From Paraburkholderia tagetis (GTDB lineage: Bacteria; Pseudomonadota; Gammaproteobacteria; Burkholderiales; Burkholderiaceae): a stretch of 64,000 nt of DNA. Made by a program: the position numbers and the translations under genes. Below the pieces are notes generated by a model, which did not search any database, was not told the origin of the DNA, and was given only the letters and a program-made list of their open reading frames with translations. Within the stretch, counting starts at the first letter, position 1. Each line of letters opens with the position of its first letter. The stretch lies in the NCBI RefSeq assembly GCF_022213065.1, contig NZ_JAKLJA010000012.1, forward strand, positions 1 through 64,000, given 5' to 3'. Shown here piece after piece: positions 25,605 to 36,708 of this stretch.

Positions 25605-25702
25605 CTTTGCATGAGCCGGGAGTAGGCGCCAAAGCACTAACTCCGGCCGACAGCTCTGCATGGGACCAGAGTAAGCGCTGAAGCGCTAACACTGGTCGAC
25701 AG
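25605..25702. repeat. Two tandem copies of a 49-nt palindromic element upstream of mnmG
   Basis: Copy A (25605-25653) and copy B (25654-25702) share a head CTNTGCATG, a central stem region GAGTA-GCGC-AAGC-CTAAC and a tail GGYCGACAG. Each copy is self-complementary around a small loop. A partial copy precedes them near 25570-25588 (CTCCGGCCGGCAG). A third full copy is at 39143-39191. They lie in the leader or promoter region of mnmG. Confidence 0.75.
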
Positions 25703-25738
25703 AAATTCGGGCGCGAGCGGCGTGAAACCCGAACCCGC

Positions 25739-25744
25739 TATAAT
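25739..25744 (+). promoter_or_regulatory. Perfect -10 hexamer upstream of mnmG
   Basis: TATAAT lies 66 bases before the mnmG ATG. No good -35 hexamer is seen at the right distance, so the promoter call rests on the -10 alone. Confidence 0.45.
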
Positions 25745-25810
25745 TCGCGCATACCACTTTTTTCTGAGAAGGCTCACGCGGTCCATTCGTCCGTGCGTGA
25801 GGTCCCCGCC

Positions 25811-27769
25811 ATGCTTTTTCCCACAGAATTTGACGTAATCGTCGTCGGCGGCGGTCACGCCGGCACCGAGGCTGCGCTTGCCGCAGCCCGAATGGGCGTC
25901 AAGACGCTCCTGCTCACGCATAATATTGAAACGCTCGGTCAGATGAGCTGCAATCCGTCGATTGGCGGCATTGGCAAAGGCCATCTGGTCAAGGAAGTCG
26001 ATGCGCTGGGCGGCGCAATGGCCGCTGCCACCGACGAGGGCGGCATCCAGTTCCGTATCCTCAATTCCTCCAAAGGGCCCGCCGTGCGTGCGACGCGTGC
26101 ACAGGCCGACCGCATCCTGTACAAGGCGGCGATCCGTCGGCGCCTCGAGAATCAGCCGAATCTCTGGCTGTTCCAGCAGGCAGTGGAGGACCTGATGGTC
26201 GAAGGCGACCGTGTCGTCGGTGCCGTGACGCAGGTGGGACTTCGCTTCCGCGCCCGTGCCGTGGTGCTTACTGCGGGGACGTTCCTCGACGGAAAGATCC
26301 ACGTGGGCCTGAACAACTACACGGGCGGCCGAGCCGGCGATCCGGCAGCGGTGACGCTGTCGGCGCGTCTAAAGGAGCTGAAGCTTCCGCAAGGCCGTCT
26401 CAAGACGGGTACGCCGCCGCGTATCGACGGTCGATCGATCGACTTTTCGGTGCTCGAAGAGCAACCGGGCGACCTCGATCCGGTGCCAGTCTTCTCGTTT
26501 CTCGGCAGGGCAGAGCAGCATCCGAAGCAGATTCCCTGCTGGGTCACACACACCAACGAGCGCACGCACGACATCATTCGCGGCGGTCTCGACCGTTCGC
26601 CTATGTATACAGGCGTGATCGAGGGAGTGGGGCCGCGCTATTGCCCGTCGATCGAAGACAAGATTCATCGTTTCGCCTCGAAGGAATCGCACCAGATTTT
26701 CCTTGAGCCGGAAGGTCTTACGACGAACGAGTTCTACCCGAACGGGATCTCGACGAGCCTGCCGTTCGACGTCCAGCTCGAGCTCGTGCATTCGATGCGC
26801 GGGCTCGAACATGCTCACATCCTGCGTCCTGGCTATGCGATCGAGTACGACTACTTCGATCCGCGCGGCCTGAAGGCGTCGCTGGAAACGAAGGTAATCA
26901 ACGGTTTGTTCTTTGCGGGCCAGATCAACGGCACGACCGGCTACGAAGAGGCCGCGGCGCAAGGCCTGCTCGCGGGCATCAACGCCGGTTTGCAGGTGCA
27001 GGGCAAGGACGCATGGTGCCCGCGCCGCGATCAGGCTTACCTCGGTGTATTGGTCGATGATCTGGTGACGCGTGGCGTTTCGGAGCCGTATCGTATGTTT
27101 ACGAGCCGTGCGGAGTACCGTCTGAGTCTGCGTGAAGACAACGCCGATATGCGCCTGACGGAAATTGGCCGCGAACTCGGAGTCGTCGACGACGCTCGCT
27201 GGGATGCATTTAGCCGCAAGCGCGATGCTGTTTCACGTGAAACAGAGCGCTTGAAGTCGACGTGGGTGAATCCGAAGACGCTCGGCGCAGAAGAAGCGAC
27301 AGCGCTCCTGGGCAAGCCCATCGACCGCGAATACAACCTTGCGGACCTGTTGCGCCGACCGGGCGTGAGCTACGACGGTGTTTGCGGCTTGCGAGAAGGC
27401 GCTTGTGCGCCTGAAGCACCGCTTGCCGACGACGAAGTCCTGCTTGCACAAATCAAGGAACAGATCGAAATCGGCATCAAATATCAGGGCTATATCGACC
27501 GTCAAGCCGATGAGATCGAGCGTAACGGCGCCCACGAGAATACGCGCCTGCCAGACGGTATTGATTACGCGGAAGTACGCGGCCTGTCGTTCGAAGCGCG
27601 GCAGAAGCTGAATCAGTTCCGACCCGAAACGATTGGCCAGGCATCGCGCATCTCGGGTATCACGCCCGCTGCAATCTCGTTGCTGATGGTTCACCTGAAG
27701 CGCGGCCTTGGCCGTCGACGTCAGAATCCGTCCGATCAGGGCACCGACAACACGCCGGTGGCTCAATGA
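25811..27769 (+). CDS. mnmG: tRNA uridine-5-carboxymethylaminomethyl modification enzyme MnmG (GidA)
   Basis: A 652-residue FAD protein that, with MnmE, installs the cmnm5 group on wobble uridine 34 of certain tRNAs. The FAD motif is [20 protein letters not shown], and [20 protein letters not shown] and [20 protein letters not shown] are family signatures. ATG 25811 (MLFPTEFD) is the normal MnmG start; a GTG at 25793 is less likely. A perfect parS lies inside the coding sequence at 27229-27244. The gene overlaps rsmG by four bases, the widespread gidA-gidB-parA-parB order. Confidence 0.97.
   Translation: MLFPTEFDVIVVGGGHAGTEAALAAARMGVKTLLLTHNIETLGQMSCNPSIGGIGKGHLVKEVDALGGAMAAATDEGGIQFRILNSSKGPAVRATRAQADRILYKAAIRRRLENQPNLWLFQQAVEDLMVEGDRVVGAVTQVGLRFRARAVVLTAGTFLDGKIHVGLNNYTGGRAGDPAAVTLSARLKELKLPQGRLKTGTPPRIDGRSIDFSVLEEQPGDLDPVPVFSFLGRAEQHPKQIPCWVTHTNERTHDIIRGGLDRSPMYTGVIEGVGPRYCPSIEDKIHRFASKESHQIFLEPEGLTTNEFYPNGISTSLPFDVQLELVHSMRGLEHAHILRPGYAIEYDYFDPRGLKASLETKVINGLFFAGQINGTTGYEEAAAQGLLAGINAGLQVQGKDAWCPRRDQAYLGVLVDDLVTRGVSEPYRMFTSRAEYRLSLREDNADMRLTEIGRELGVVDDARWDAFSRKRDAVSRETERLKSTWVNPKTLGAEEATALLGKPIDREYNLADLLRRPGVSYDGVCGLREGACAPEAPLADDEVLLAQIKEQIEIGIKYQGYIDRQADEIERNGAHENTRLPDGIDYAEVRGLSFEARQKLNQFRPETIGQASRISGITPAAISLLMVHLKRGLGRRRQNPSDQGTDNTPVAQ
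27229..27244. promoter_or_regulatory. Perfect parS site 2, inside mnmG
   Basis: TGTTTCACGTGAAACA is present exactly within the mnmG coding frame, reading Val-Ser-Arg-Glu-Thr in that region. The site lies about 1.5 kb upstream of parA. Keeping it there constrains five codons of mnmG. Confidence 0.93.
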
Positions 27770-28479
27770 TGGGGCGCGCAAGGCAACCCGGCATCGCAGA
27801 TCGCGACGCGCTCGCGCGGCTGTTGAAGGAGGGCGCACAGACGCTCTCCCTCGATTTGAGCGAGGGGCAGCATGAACAACTGCTAGCCTATGTTGCATTG
27901 CTGGCGAAATGGAACGCCGTCTATAACCTGACGGCGATCCGCGATCCGCGTCAGATGCTCATTCAGCACATCCTCGATTCGCTTTCGATCCTGCCGCATC
28001 TGCCCGCGGTTGCGAACGCCGCAGTGCTCGATGTTGGCTCGGGCGGTGGCTTGCCCGGCATCGTGCTGGCGATTGTGCGTCCGGACTGGCAGGTCACGTT
28101 GAACGACATCGTTCAGAAGAAGTCGGCATTCCAGTCGCAGGCCAAGGCCGAATTGGGCCTCGCGAACCTGTCTGTGGTGACGGGGCGCGTTGAATCGCTG
28201 CGTCCCGGTATCGAAGTGCCAAAAAAATTCGATCTGATCGTCTCGCGGGCATTCGCGGAACTGGCCGATTTCGTTACACTGGCCCGTCACCTCGTTGCGG
28301 ATGGCGGAGCGGTCTGGGCGATGAAGGGCGTGCGGCCCGACGCCGAGATCGAGCGTTTGCCGACGGGTGCGCGCAGGTTGCAAACGATTCGCCTCACGGT
28401 GCCGTTTCTCGATGCGGAGCGGCATCTGACTGAAGTGGTGGTCCAGCCGGCCCCCGCAGCCTCATCGCCGACACAGTAG
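27766..28479 (+). CDS. rsmG: 16S rRNA (guanine527-N7)-methyltransferase RsmG (GidB)
   Basis: A 237-residue S-adenosylmethionine-dependent methyltransferase that modifies G527 of 16S rRNA; loss confers low-level streptomycin resistance in other bacteria. Motifs: [20 protein letters not shown], the SAM-binding [20 protein letters not shown] and [14 protein letters not shown]. The start ATGATG overlaps the mnmG stop, giving translational coupling. The N terminus has an extra stretch of about 20 residues before the conserved region. Confidence 0.96.
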   Translation: MMGRARQPGIADRDALARLLKEGAQTLSLDLSEGQHEQLLAYVALLAKWNAVYNLTAIRDPRQMLIQHILDSLSILPHLPAVANAAVLDVGSGGGLPGIVLAIVRPDWQVTLNDIVQKKSAFQSQAKAELGLANLSVVTGRVESLRPGIEVPKKFDLIVSRAFAELADFVTLARHLVADGGAVWAMKGVRPDAEIERLPTGARRLQTIRLTVPFLDAERHLTEVVVQPAPAASSPTQ

Positions 28480-28524
28480 CGTGGTTCACTGACCAGAATG
28501 ACCCGGACCGGGACGACCCGGGCC

Positions 28525-28644
28525 GAGATGGCCCAAGCCGAGATGGCCCAAGCCGCGATGGCCCAAGCCGCGATGGCCCAAGCCGCGATGGCCCAAGCCG
28601 CGATGGCCCAGGCCGCGATGGCCCAGGCCGCGATGGCCCAGGCC
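28525..28644. repeat. 15-nt tandem repeat, eight units, between rsmG and parA
   Basis: Eight consecutive 15-nt units: two GAGATGGCCCAAGCC, three GCGATGGCCCAAGCC and three GCGATGGCCCAGGCC. Gradual unit change along the array suggests slipped-strand expansion. In one frame it encodes repeated Met-Ala-Gln-Ala-Ala and an open frame runs 28498-28701, but no ribosome-binding site supports translation. It lies in the 246-base spacer before parA. Confidence 0.9.
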
Positions 28645-28725
28645 GAAAGGTCGAGTAGCGCATCCGAATGGAGTTGCGCTATAAGTATGCAAACTTTTTA
28701 AGGCAGTAAAAGGGACACACAAAAG

Positions 28726-29496
28726 ATGGCAAAAATCTTCTGCGTTGCGAACCAGAAGGGCGGCGTCGGCAAGACGACGACAACGGTCAATCTCGCCGCG
28801 AGCCTCGCATCGCAGGGACAGCGTGTCCTTCTCATCGATCTCGACCCGCAGGGCAATGCCACGATGGGCAGCGGCATCGACAAGGCAGCATGCGAGAACA
28901 CGGTTTATGAAGTACTCGTCGATGGCATTTCGGTGCCCGAGGCGCGCACGCGTCCCGAACAGGTGGGCTACGACGTGCTGCCGGCCAACCGTGAGCTCGC
29001 CGGGGCCGAGGTGGAACTGGTGACGGTCGAACAGCGCGAGCGCCGCCTGCGGGCTGCCTTGGCCCAAGTCGACGACGAATATGACTTCGTGCTGATCGAC
29101 TGCCCGCCGGCGCTGTCCTTGCTCACGCTCAACGGGCTGTGCGCGGCACATGGTGTCGTGATTCCGATGCAGTGCGAGTACTTCGCGCTCGAGGGGCTGT
29201 CGGACCTCGTCAATACGATCAAGCAGGTGCACGCGAACATGAATCGCGACCTCAAGGTGATCGGTCTTCTGCGCGTGATGTTCGACCCGCGCATCACGCT
29301 GCAGCAGCAGGTTTCGGAGCAACTGAAGGAGCACTTTGGCGACAAGGTGTTCGATGTGGTGATTCCGCGCAACGTGCGGCTTGCCGAGGCGCCTAGCTAC
29401 GGCTTGCCGGGCGTCGTGTTCGACCGCACGTCGCGCGGTGCGCAGGCATATGTGCAATTCGGCGCGGAAATGATCGAGCGCGTACGCGCACTCTGA
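28726..29496 (+). CDS. parA: Chromosome-partitioning ATPase ParA (Soj)
   Basis: A 256-residue deviant Walker A ATPase. The P-loop KGGVGKTTTTVNLAASLA with the extra lysine, the Walker A' region LLIDLDPQGNATMGSG and the Walker B block VLIDCPPALSLLT are all present. It should form an ATP-dependent, DNA-bound gradient that moves ParB-parS complexes and so segregates the origin region. It lacks the N-terminal helix-turn-helix of plasmid ParA, as expected for chromosomal type Ib-like forms. ParB starts 19 bases downstream. Confidence 0.96.
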   Translation: MAKIFCVANQKGGVGKTTTTVNLAASLASQGQRVLLIDLDPQGNATMGSGIDKAACENTVYEVLVDGISVPEARTRPEQVGYDVLPANRELAGAEVELVTVEQRERRLRAALAQVDDEYDFVLIDCPPALSLLTLNGLCAAHGVVIPMQCEYFALEGLSDLVNTIKQVHANMNRDLKVIGLLRVMFDPRITLQQQVSEQLKEHFGDKVFDVVIPRNVRLAEAPSYGLPGVVFDRTSRGAQAYVQFGAEMIERVRAL

Positions 29497-29515
29497 CGCA
29501 GACTGGGGAAGCACG

Positions 29516-30403
29516 ATGAACGCAGTAGCACGGAAAAAGGGACTGGGCCGGGGACTGGAAGCATTGCTCGGCGGCAGCGCGGACATTACCGAAGCAGTGA
29601 AGATCGAGGGCGCGCCCAATACGCTTGCGCTCACGCAGATGCAGGCGGGCAAGTACCAGCCACGTACGCGCATGGATGAGGGCGCACTGCAGGAACTCGC
29701 GGCGAGCATCCGGGCGCAGGGGCTGATGCAGCCGATTCTCGTGCGTCCGGTTGGCCCCGAGCGCTACGAGATCATTGCGGGCGAGCGGCGTTTTCGTGCG
29801 GCGCACATTGCCGGCCTCACCGAAGTTCCGGTGCTGGTAAAGGACGTGCCGGATCAGGCCGCCGCTGCGATGGCGCTGATCGAGAACATCCAGCGCGAAG
29901 ACCTCAATCCGCTCGAAGAGGCGCAGGGCATCCAGCGCTTGCTCGACGAATTCAGTTTCACGCACGAGCAGGCGGCGGAGTCGGTGGGGCGCTCGCGCAG
30001 CGCGGTGTCGAACCTGCTGCGTCTCCTGAATCTTGCCGCGCCGGTGCAGACCATGCTGCTCGCAGGCGATCTCGACATGGGGCACGCGCGCGCGTTGCTC
30101 GCGGTCGATGCGGCCACGCAGATCACGCTCGCCAATCAGGTGGTCAACAAGCGCATGTCGGTGCGTGAAACGGAGAAACTCGTTTCGAGCACAACCAAAG
30201 CCGCGCCTGCACTGAAGGCAAAATCGGCACACGACGGTGGCCGCGACACGCGCCGCCTCGAAGAGGAACTGTCCGATTTGCTGGTCGCGACGGTCAAGAT
30301 CAAGCTCGGCAGGCGAGGGCGTGGCCAGCTCACCGTCGATTTCGGCGACCTCGACGCACTCGACGGCATTCTGCTTCGTCTGCGTGGCGAGACTGCCGTT
30401 TGA
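29516..30403 (+). CDS. parB: Chromosome-partitioning protein ParB (Spo0J)
   Basis: A 295-residue CTP-dependent DNA clamp. It starts with a basic N terminus (RKKGLGRGLEALLGG), then the ParB/Srx domain with GERRFRAAHIAGL (CTP-binding box), ENIQREDLNPLEEAQGIQRL and the helix-turn-helix THEQAAESVGRSRSAVSNLL that reads parS. The C-terminal dimerisation domain ends LDGILLRLRGE. Two perfect parS sites lie 2.3 and 4 kb upstream, so the window contains a complete parABS system. Confidence 0.97.
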   Translation: MNAVARKKGLGRGLEALLGGSADITEAVKIEGAPNTLALTQMQAGKYQPRTRMDEGALQELAASIRAQGLMQPILVRPVGPERYEIIAGERRFRAAHIAGLTEVPVLVKDVPDQAAAAMALIENIQREDLNPLEEAQGIQRLLDEFSFTHEQAAESVGRSRSAVSNLLRLLNLAAPVQTMLLAGDLDMGHARALLAVDAATQITLANQVVNKRMSVRETEKLVSSTTKAAPALKAKSAHDGGRDTRRLEEELSDLLVATVKIKLGRRGRGQLTVDFGDLDALDGILLRLRGETAV

Positions 30404-30427
30404 ATCGACGCCTATAAATTGTTCCCG

Positions 30428-31576
30428 GTGCGTGAATCCGATGCGGCCACGCGCGGCCCGCTAAGCCTTCTGGGGCGGTTCGGCGCGTTCGTACTCGCCG
30501 AGCCGGTTTTGTCGATACTCGCCGCCGCGCTCGTGGTGCTGCAGATTTGCGCGCCACGCGCATGGTCCGCGCTTCCCACGCTGGTCGACTGGCAAACGGT
30601 GATGACGCTCGCCGGTCTGCTGATTCTCACCAAGGCGCTCGAATATTCAGGATTACTGACCTGGGTGGCACATCGGCTCGTGCACCGGATTCGCTCTGAG
30701 CGTGCACTCGCATTGCTCCTCGTTGCATTCGCGGCGGTGCTCTCGATGGTGGTGACGAACGATGTCGCACTTTTCGTGGTGGTGCCGCTCGTGATGTCGC
30801 TGCACAGGCTCACGCCGCTGCCGCTAAAGCGGCTCGTCATCGTGATCGCGCTCGCGGTCAATGCGGGCTCGGTGCTCACGCCGCTTGGCAACCCGCAAAA
30901 TCTGTTTCTTTGGCAATTGAGCGGTGCGTCATTTAGTCGCTTTGTTGCGGCACTCGCGCCGCTGTGCGCGTTGCTGATGATGCTGCTGTTCGCGCTCGCG
31001 GCGCTGCTATTCCGGTCGAAACCCCTCGATCTGACGACGGACGTGGAAAGACATCCCGTCGATCGCGCGCTGGCCTGCGTTGCCGCATTACTTTTCGTCG
31101 CTTTCGTGTTGCTCGCCGATACGCATCGCGCGGGCATCGCATTGGCCGGCGTGGCAGCGGGCTTCCTCGTCTGGCGCGCGCGCATCGTTCTTAAGATCGA
31201 CTGGTTGCTGCTGTTGATCTTCGTACTGATGTTCATCGTGCTGCGCAGCGCCGCCGCGTTGCCGTGGATTCATCATGCGCTTGCGAGCCTCGGGTTGCAG
31301 ACGCCGCTACGCGCCTACGTTGCAGGCGCCGTACTTTCACAGGGCATCAGCAACGTGCCCGCCGCCATCGTGCTTGCGGATTTCACGCACGACTGGCGCG
31401 CGCTGGCGTTTGGAGTGAGCGTCGGCGGATTCGGGCTCGCCATCGGTTCGCTGGCAAATCTGATTGCCGTGCGTCTCTCTGGCGAGCGCGGCGTGTGGTT
31501 GCCATTTCATTTGATCTCTATCCCGTTCTGGACAATCGCCGTATTCGGCGGCGGACTAGTGTTGTATTTTTCCTGA
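30428..31576 (+). CDS. SLC13/ArsB-like membrane permease
   Basis: A polytopic inner-membrane protein of about 382 residues with 10 or more hydrophobic segments. It fits the ion-transporter superfamily (CitM/ArsB/SLC13-like): LAGLLILTKALEYSGLL, SMVVTNDVALFVVVPLVMSL and NAGSVLTPLGNPQNLFLW carry the paired Asn-Asp and Gly-Asn-Pro elements typical of these carriers. The transported ion is not evident. No ATG lies near the N terminus; GTG 30428 or TTG 30419 are candidates and neither has a clear ribosome-binding site. It lies 24 bases after parB and before atpI. Confidence 0.8.
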   Translation: MRESDAATRGPLSLLGRFGAFVLAEPVLSILAAALVVLQICAPRAWSALPTLVDWQTVMTLAGLLILTKALEYSGLLTWVAHRLVHRIRSERALALLLVAFAAVLSMVVTNDVALFVVVPLVMSLHRLTPLPLKRLVIVIALAVNAGSVLTPLGNPQNLFLWQLSGASFSRFVAALAPLCALLMMLLFALAALLFRSKPLDLTTDVERHPVDRALACVAALLFVAFVLLADTHRAGIALAGVAAGFLVWRARIVLKIDWLLLLIFVLMFIVLRSAAALPWIHHALASLGLQTPLRAYVAGAVLSQGISNVPAAIVLADFTHDWRALAFGVSVGGFGLAIGSLANLIAVRLSGERGVWLPFHLISIPFWTIAVFGGGLVLYFS

Positions 31577-31754
31577 CAGAAAAACGACAATGCGGGCGAC
31601 ACAATTGTCGATCCAAGGTAAAATCGCGCCCCGTTTTGCTTGGCTCTCCTGACGGTCCAACGCATCCTTACAAATCCCGTTACCTGTGGAGTAATGGTGA
31701 GTTTTCCGCATGATGAAGTAGCATTTCATGCGTGTTATTGAACGGCCTAAAGTC

Positions 31755-31783
31755 TTGAATTGGCTGCAACTATCGCTTACAAT
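31755..31783 (+). promoter_or_regulatory. Sigma-70 promoter of the ATP synthase operon
   Basis: TTGAAT (31755-31760), a 17-base spacer, and TACAAT (31778-31783). It is 80 bases before the atpI start and is the best promoter match seen in the window. Confidence 0.7.
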
Positions 31784-31862
31784 CGCCCGGATTTATTTGG
31801 TTGGCGGCACCGTAAGCGCGGTGCAAGAAAACGGGCGGAAGCCAAATATCCGGAATAACGCA

Positions 31863-32492
31863 ATGGTGGGTCAGAGGCCAGACGAAGCGCCGCAGGCGCA
31901 TGAAGGGCCCGATGGTCCACGACGCGGAGTCGAAGCATCGAGCCAAGGGCCGCGTGCGGAGCCGGACAAAGGAAACGCCGCTGCTGCGCGTGACGATCTC
32001 AATGCGGAGCCCGAGGCTGATCGCACGACGGATCACAACGCGCGATGGAATCAGCTAGACGCCGACCAGCAAGATAACAACGACATCGTTCCGCTCACCC
32101 GGGCCGAAGCCGAGCAACTCTTCGGCGCACAGGTGAGTCGCCCGTCGCGCGTCACGCCGTTTCGTGTCGTGGCAGCGCAAGTGGTTTTGTCCCTGGTTGC
32201 TGCGCTGGTGTGGTGGCTGTTCTATAAGCCGCCGGGGAATGCTGCGCTGTCCGCGCTGCTGGGTGGAGCGATCTGCTGGTTGCCCGGTGCGCTGTTCGCG
32301 GCGCGTCTGAAGCAGTTGAGCAAGGCCAGCACAGTGATGAACTGGGTGCTTGGTGAAGCATTCAAGATGGGGGCAACGATTGCGATGTTCGTTGCCATTG
32401 CGTTCTGGTATCGCGACGTGCAGTGGATCCCGTTGCTCGTCACTTACCTGATCGCATTGAAGACATACTGGATCGCGCTCGCGTGGCGCTGA
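31863..32492 (+). CDS. atpI: ATP synthase subunit I with a long hydrophilic N terminus
   Basis: A 209-residue protein. The C-terminal half (about 95-209) is the AtpI domain with four hydrophobic segments (AAQVVLSLVAALVWWLF, LLGGAICWLPGALFAARL, GEAFKMGATIAMFVAIAFWY and LLVTYLIALKTYW). AtpI helps assemble the c ring. The first 95 or so residues are Asp-, Glu-, Gln- and Arg-rich with no hydrophobic core and look disordered; this part is not found in typical short AtpI. ATG 31863 is 80 bases after the operon promoter. First gene of the atp operon. Confidence 0.85.
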   Translation: MVGQRPDEAPQAHEGPDGPRRGVEASSQGPRAEPDKGNAAAARDDLNAEPEADRTTDHNARWNQLDADQQDNNDIVPLTRAEAEQLFGAQVSRPSRVTPFRVVAAQVVLSLVAALVWWLFYKPPGNAALSALLGGAICWLPGALFAARLKQLSKASTVMNWVLGEAFKMGATIAMFVAIAFWYRDVQWIPLLVTYLIALKTYWIALAWR

Positions 32493-32664
32493 CCCGCCGT
32501 TGATATCGCGCCGCCTTCGTGTGGAAGGCGTCGAGGCGAACGAAGCGGCAAACGGTTGGCACATGTTGGAGTACGACTCGATCCGAGGCGGTGCGTTCCC
32601 GCAATAGAGCATTGCGCGGGAGCGGCCGGAACCGATTTTCGACAATTTGGGTGATTTTAACGAT

Positions 32665-33516
32665 ATGGCAGCCAGCGAAGGAACGAGCGCTCCGGGTCCG
32701 TCCGAGTACATTGCGCACCACTTGCAGAACTTTGCCACTGGGCATCAGACGTCGATCGTCGACTTCCATGTCTGGAACCTCGACACGCTGTTCTGGTCGA
32801 TTCTTTGCGGCATCGTGACCATCCTCATCCTGCGTCTCGCCGCGCGCAAGGCTACGCCGGGCGTGCCGGGCCGCTTCCAGTGCGCCATCGAAATGCTGGT
32901 CGAGATGGTTGAGGACCAGTCGAAGTCCATCGTCCACGGCAACCGTACCTTCATCGCACCGCTCGCGCTGTTCGTGTTCATCTGGGTCGCGCTCATGAAC
33001 TCGCTCGACTTCGTTCCCGTCGACCTGCCCACGCGCGTGATCGGCTGGCTCGGCCTGACCGAAGTGTTCCCGCATCAGCGCATCGTCCCGACGGCCGACC
33101 TCAACGGCACATTCGGCATCGCGCTCGGCGTGTTCGTGCTGATGATCTATTACAACCTCAAGATCAAGGGCGCTGGCGGCTTCGTGCACGAACTGCTGTC
33201 GGCCCCGTTCGGCGGCCATCCGCTCCTGTGGATCCCGAACCTTGCACTGAACATCATCGAGTTCGTCGCCAAGACGGTTTCGCTCGCCCTGCGGTTGTTC
33301 GGCAACATGTATGCAGGCGAACTGCTGTTCCTGCTGATCGCGCTGCTGGGCGGTCTCTGGAGCTTCGGCGCGGACACGACGGTGCTTGGCTTCATCGGCC
33401 ACGTGATTGCGGGCAGCGTCTGGGCGGTCTTCCACATCCTGATCGTTCTGCTGCAGGCGTTCATTTTCATGATGCTGACGCTGGTGTACATCGGCCAGGC
33501 ACACGACAAGCACTAA
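32665..33516 (+). CDS. atpB: F1Fo ATP synthase subunit a
   Basis: A 283-residue inner-membrane subunit that provides the two half-channels for protons next to the c ring. Characteristic parts are the N-terminal YIAHHLQNF, the HGNRTFIAPLALFVFIWVAL helix, the essential Arg region SLALRLFGNMYAGE and the final LLQAFIFMMLTLVYIGQA. ATG 32665 is chosen; an in-frame upstream start at 32647 would add six residues. Confidence 0.97.
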   Translation: MAASEGTSAPGPSEYIAHHLQNFATGHQTSIVDFHVWNLDTLFWSILCGIVTILILRLAARKATPGVPGRFQCAIEMLVEMVEDQSKSIVHGNRTFIAPLALFVFIWVALMNSLDFVPVDLPTRVIGWLGLTEVFPHQRIVPTADLNGTFGIALGVFVLMIYYNLKIKGAGGFVHELLSAPFGGHPLLWIPNLALNIIEFVAKTVSLALRLFGNMYAGELLFLLIALLGGLWSFGADTTVLGFIGHVIAGSVWAVFHILIVLLQAFIFMMLTLVYIGQAHDKH

Positions 33517-33548
33517 GTGCTCGTCAAACCAGATTTGCAGTTTTATAA

Positions 33549-33857
<309 letters not shown>

Positions 33858-33999
33858 GTTCCCTGGATGGTTGCGCCCGACCTATAACCATAGATGCGGG
33901 CGCAGGACGGAACGGGTGACGAGGCGCTGATCGAGTTTCACAACCGATGAGCGCCTTGCCGTTTCAACTTCCCGGAATAGCAACGTAAAAGGAAACACC

Positions 34000-34470
34000 G
34001 TGAATCTCAACGCAACCCTGTTTGCGCAAATGGTCGTGTTCCTGATCCTCGCGTGGTTCACGATGAAGTTCGTGTGGCCGCCGTTGGTCAACGCCCTCGA
34101 CGAGCGCTCGAAGAAGATCGCGGACGGCCTCGCCGCCGCCGAAAAGGGCAAGGCGGAACTCGACGCCGCGCACAAGCGCGTCGGCGAAGAACTCGCTTCG
34201 GCCCGTAACGAGGGTCAAAGCCGCATCGCGGACGCTGAAAAGCGCGCGCTGGCCGTCGCAGAAGAAATCAAAGCTCAGGCACAAGCCGAAGCGGCACGCA
34301 TCATCGCCCAAGCGAAGGCCGACGCCGACCAGCAGGTCGTGAAGGCACGCGAAGCGTTGCGCGCCCAGGTCGCGGCGCTTGCCGTGCAAGGTGCCGAGCA
34401 GATCCTGAAGCGCGAAGTCGACCAGGCAGCACACGCCGACCTGCTGAATCAACTGAAAGCCGAGCTCTGA
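34000..34470 (+). CDS. atpF: F1Fo ATP synthase subunit b
   Basis: A 156-residue peripheral-stalk subunit starting with GTG. One N-terminal transmembrane helix ([20 protein letters not shown]) is followed by a long Ala-, Glu-, Lys- and Gln-rich coiled coil (about 35-150) that reaches the top of F1. Only one b gene is present, so the stalk is a homodimer. The stop codon is two bases before atpH. Confidence 0.96.
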   Translation: MNLNATLFAQMVVFLILAWFTMKFVWPPLVNALDERSKKIADGLAAAEKGKAELDAAHKRVGEELASARNEGQSRIADAEKRALAVAEEIKAQAQAEAARIIAQAKADADQQVVKAREALRAQVAALAVQGAEQILKREVDQAAHADLLNQLKAEL

Positions 34471-34472
34471 TC

Positions 34473-35012
34473 ATGGCCGAACTTGCAACCATCGCCCGCC
34501 CGTACGCAGAAGCGCTCTTTGGCGTGGCCGAAGCTGGTGACACCGCCGCCTGGTCCACGCTCGTCGCGGAGCTGGCACAGGTTGCGGCCTTGCCCGAGGT
34601 GCTGTCGGTCGCGACGAGCCCGAAAGTGAGCCATGCCCAGGTCGTCGAGCTCCTGCTCGCGGCGGTGAAGTCCCCTCTCAAGGATGCGCCCGAGGCGAAG
34701 AACTTCGTGCAGATGCTGATTGCGAATCACCGTCTGGAACTGCTGCCGGAAATCCAGGCACAGTACGAAGCGCTCAAGAACGCCAAGGCAGGCGCAGCCG
34801 ATGCGCTGATCGTCAGCGCGTTCCCGCTTGAAGGTGCACAGTTGACCGACCTCGTCGCCAGCCTCGAACGCAAGTTCAAATGCAAGCTGAACCCGACCGT
34901 CGAGATCGACAAGTCGCTCATCGGCGGCGTGCGCGTCACGGTCGGCGACGAAGTGCTCGATACCTCGGTCCGCGCGCGGCTCGCCAGCATGCAGGTGGCT
35001 CTGACCGCCTGA
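34473..35012 (+). CDS. atpH: F1Fo ATP synthase subunit delta
   Basis: A 179-residue subunit linking the b stalk to the alpha subunits. It begins [17 protein letters not shown], the usual N-terminal signature, and ends with the conserved [20 protein letters not shown] and VRARLASMQ block. It follows atpF after two bases and precedes atpA by 60 bases. Confidence 0.96.
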   Translation: MAELATIARPYAEALFGVAEAGDTAAWSTLVAELAQVAALPEVLSVATSPKVSHAQVVELLLAAVKSPLKDAPEAKNFVQMLIANHRLELLPEIQAQYEALKNAKAGAADALIVSAFPLEGAQLTDLVASLERKFKCKLNPTVEIDKSLIGGVRVTVGDEVLDTSVRARLASMQVALTA

Positions 35013-35072
35013 GCGCCCCTTTAATGGGCGCGGCGGCTGGCACGCAACAGAATTGAACATCAGGAGCGAATA

Positions 35073-36614
<1,542 letters not shown>

Positions 36615-36708
36615 TCCGTCCGGGAATCAACCACGATAAACGGACATTGAAGCGGCGCGGGTTTGCAGTAGTCAGTGCGCCCGCCACGCTTCGATCAAGG
36701 AGCAAGCA

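Noticed and set aside
28525..28644. CRISPR-like array
   Set aside because: Units are contiguous 15-nt tandem repeats with no spacers and no cas genes.
28498..28701. Small protein of repeated MAQAA units between rsmG and parA
   Set aside because: Formed by a tandem repeat; no ribosome-binding site and its flanks have no protein-like character. Recorded as a repeat instead.
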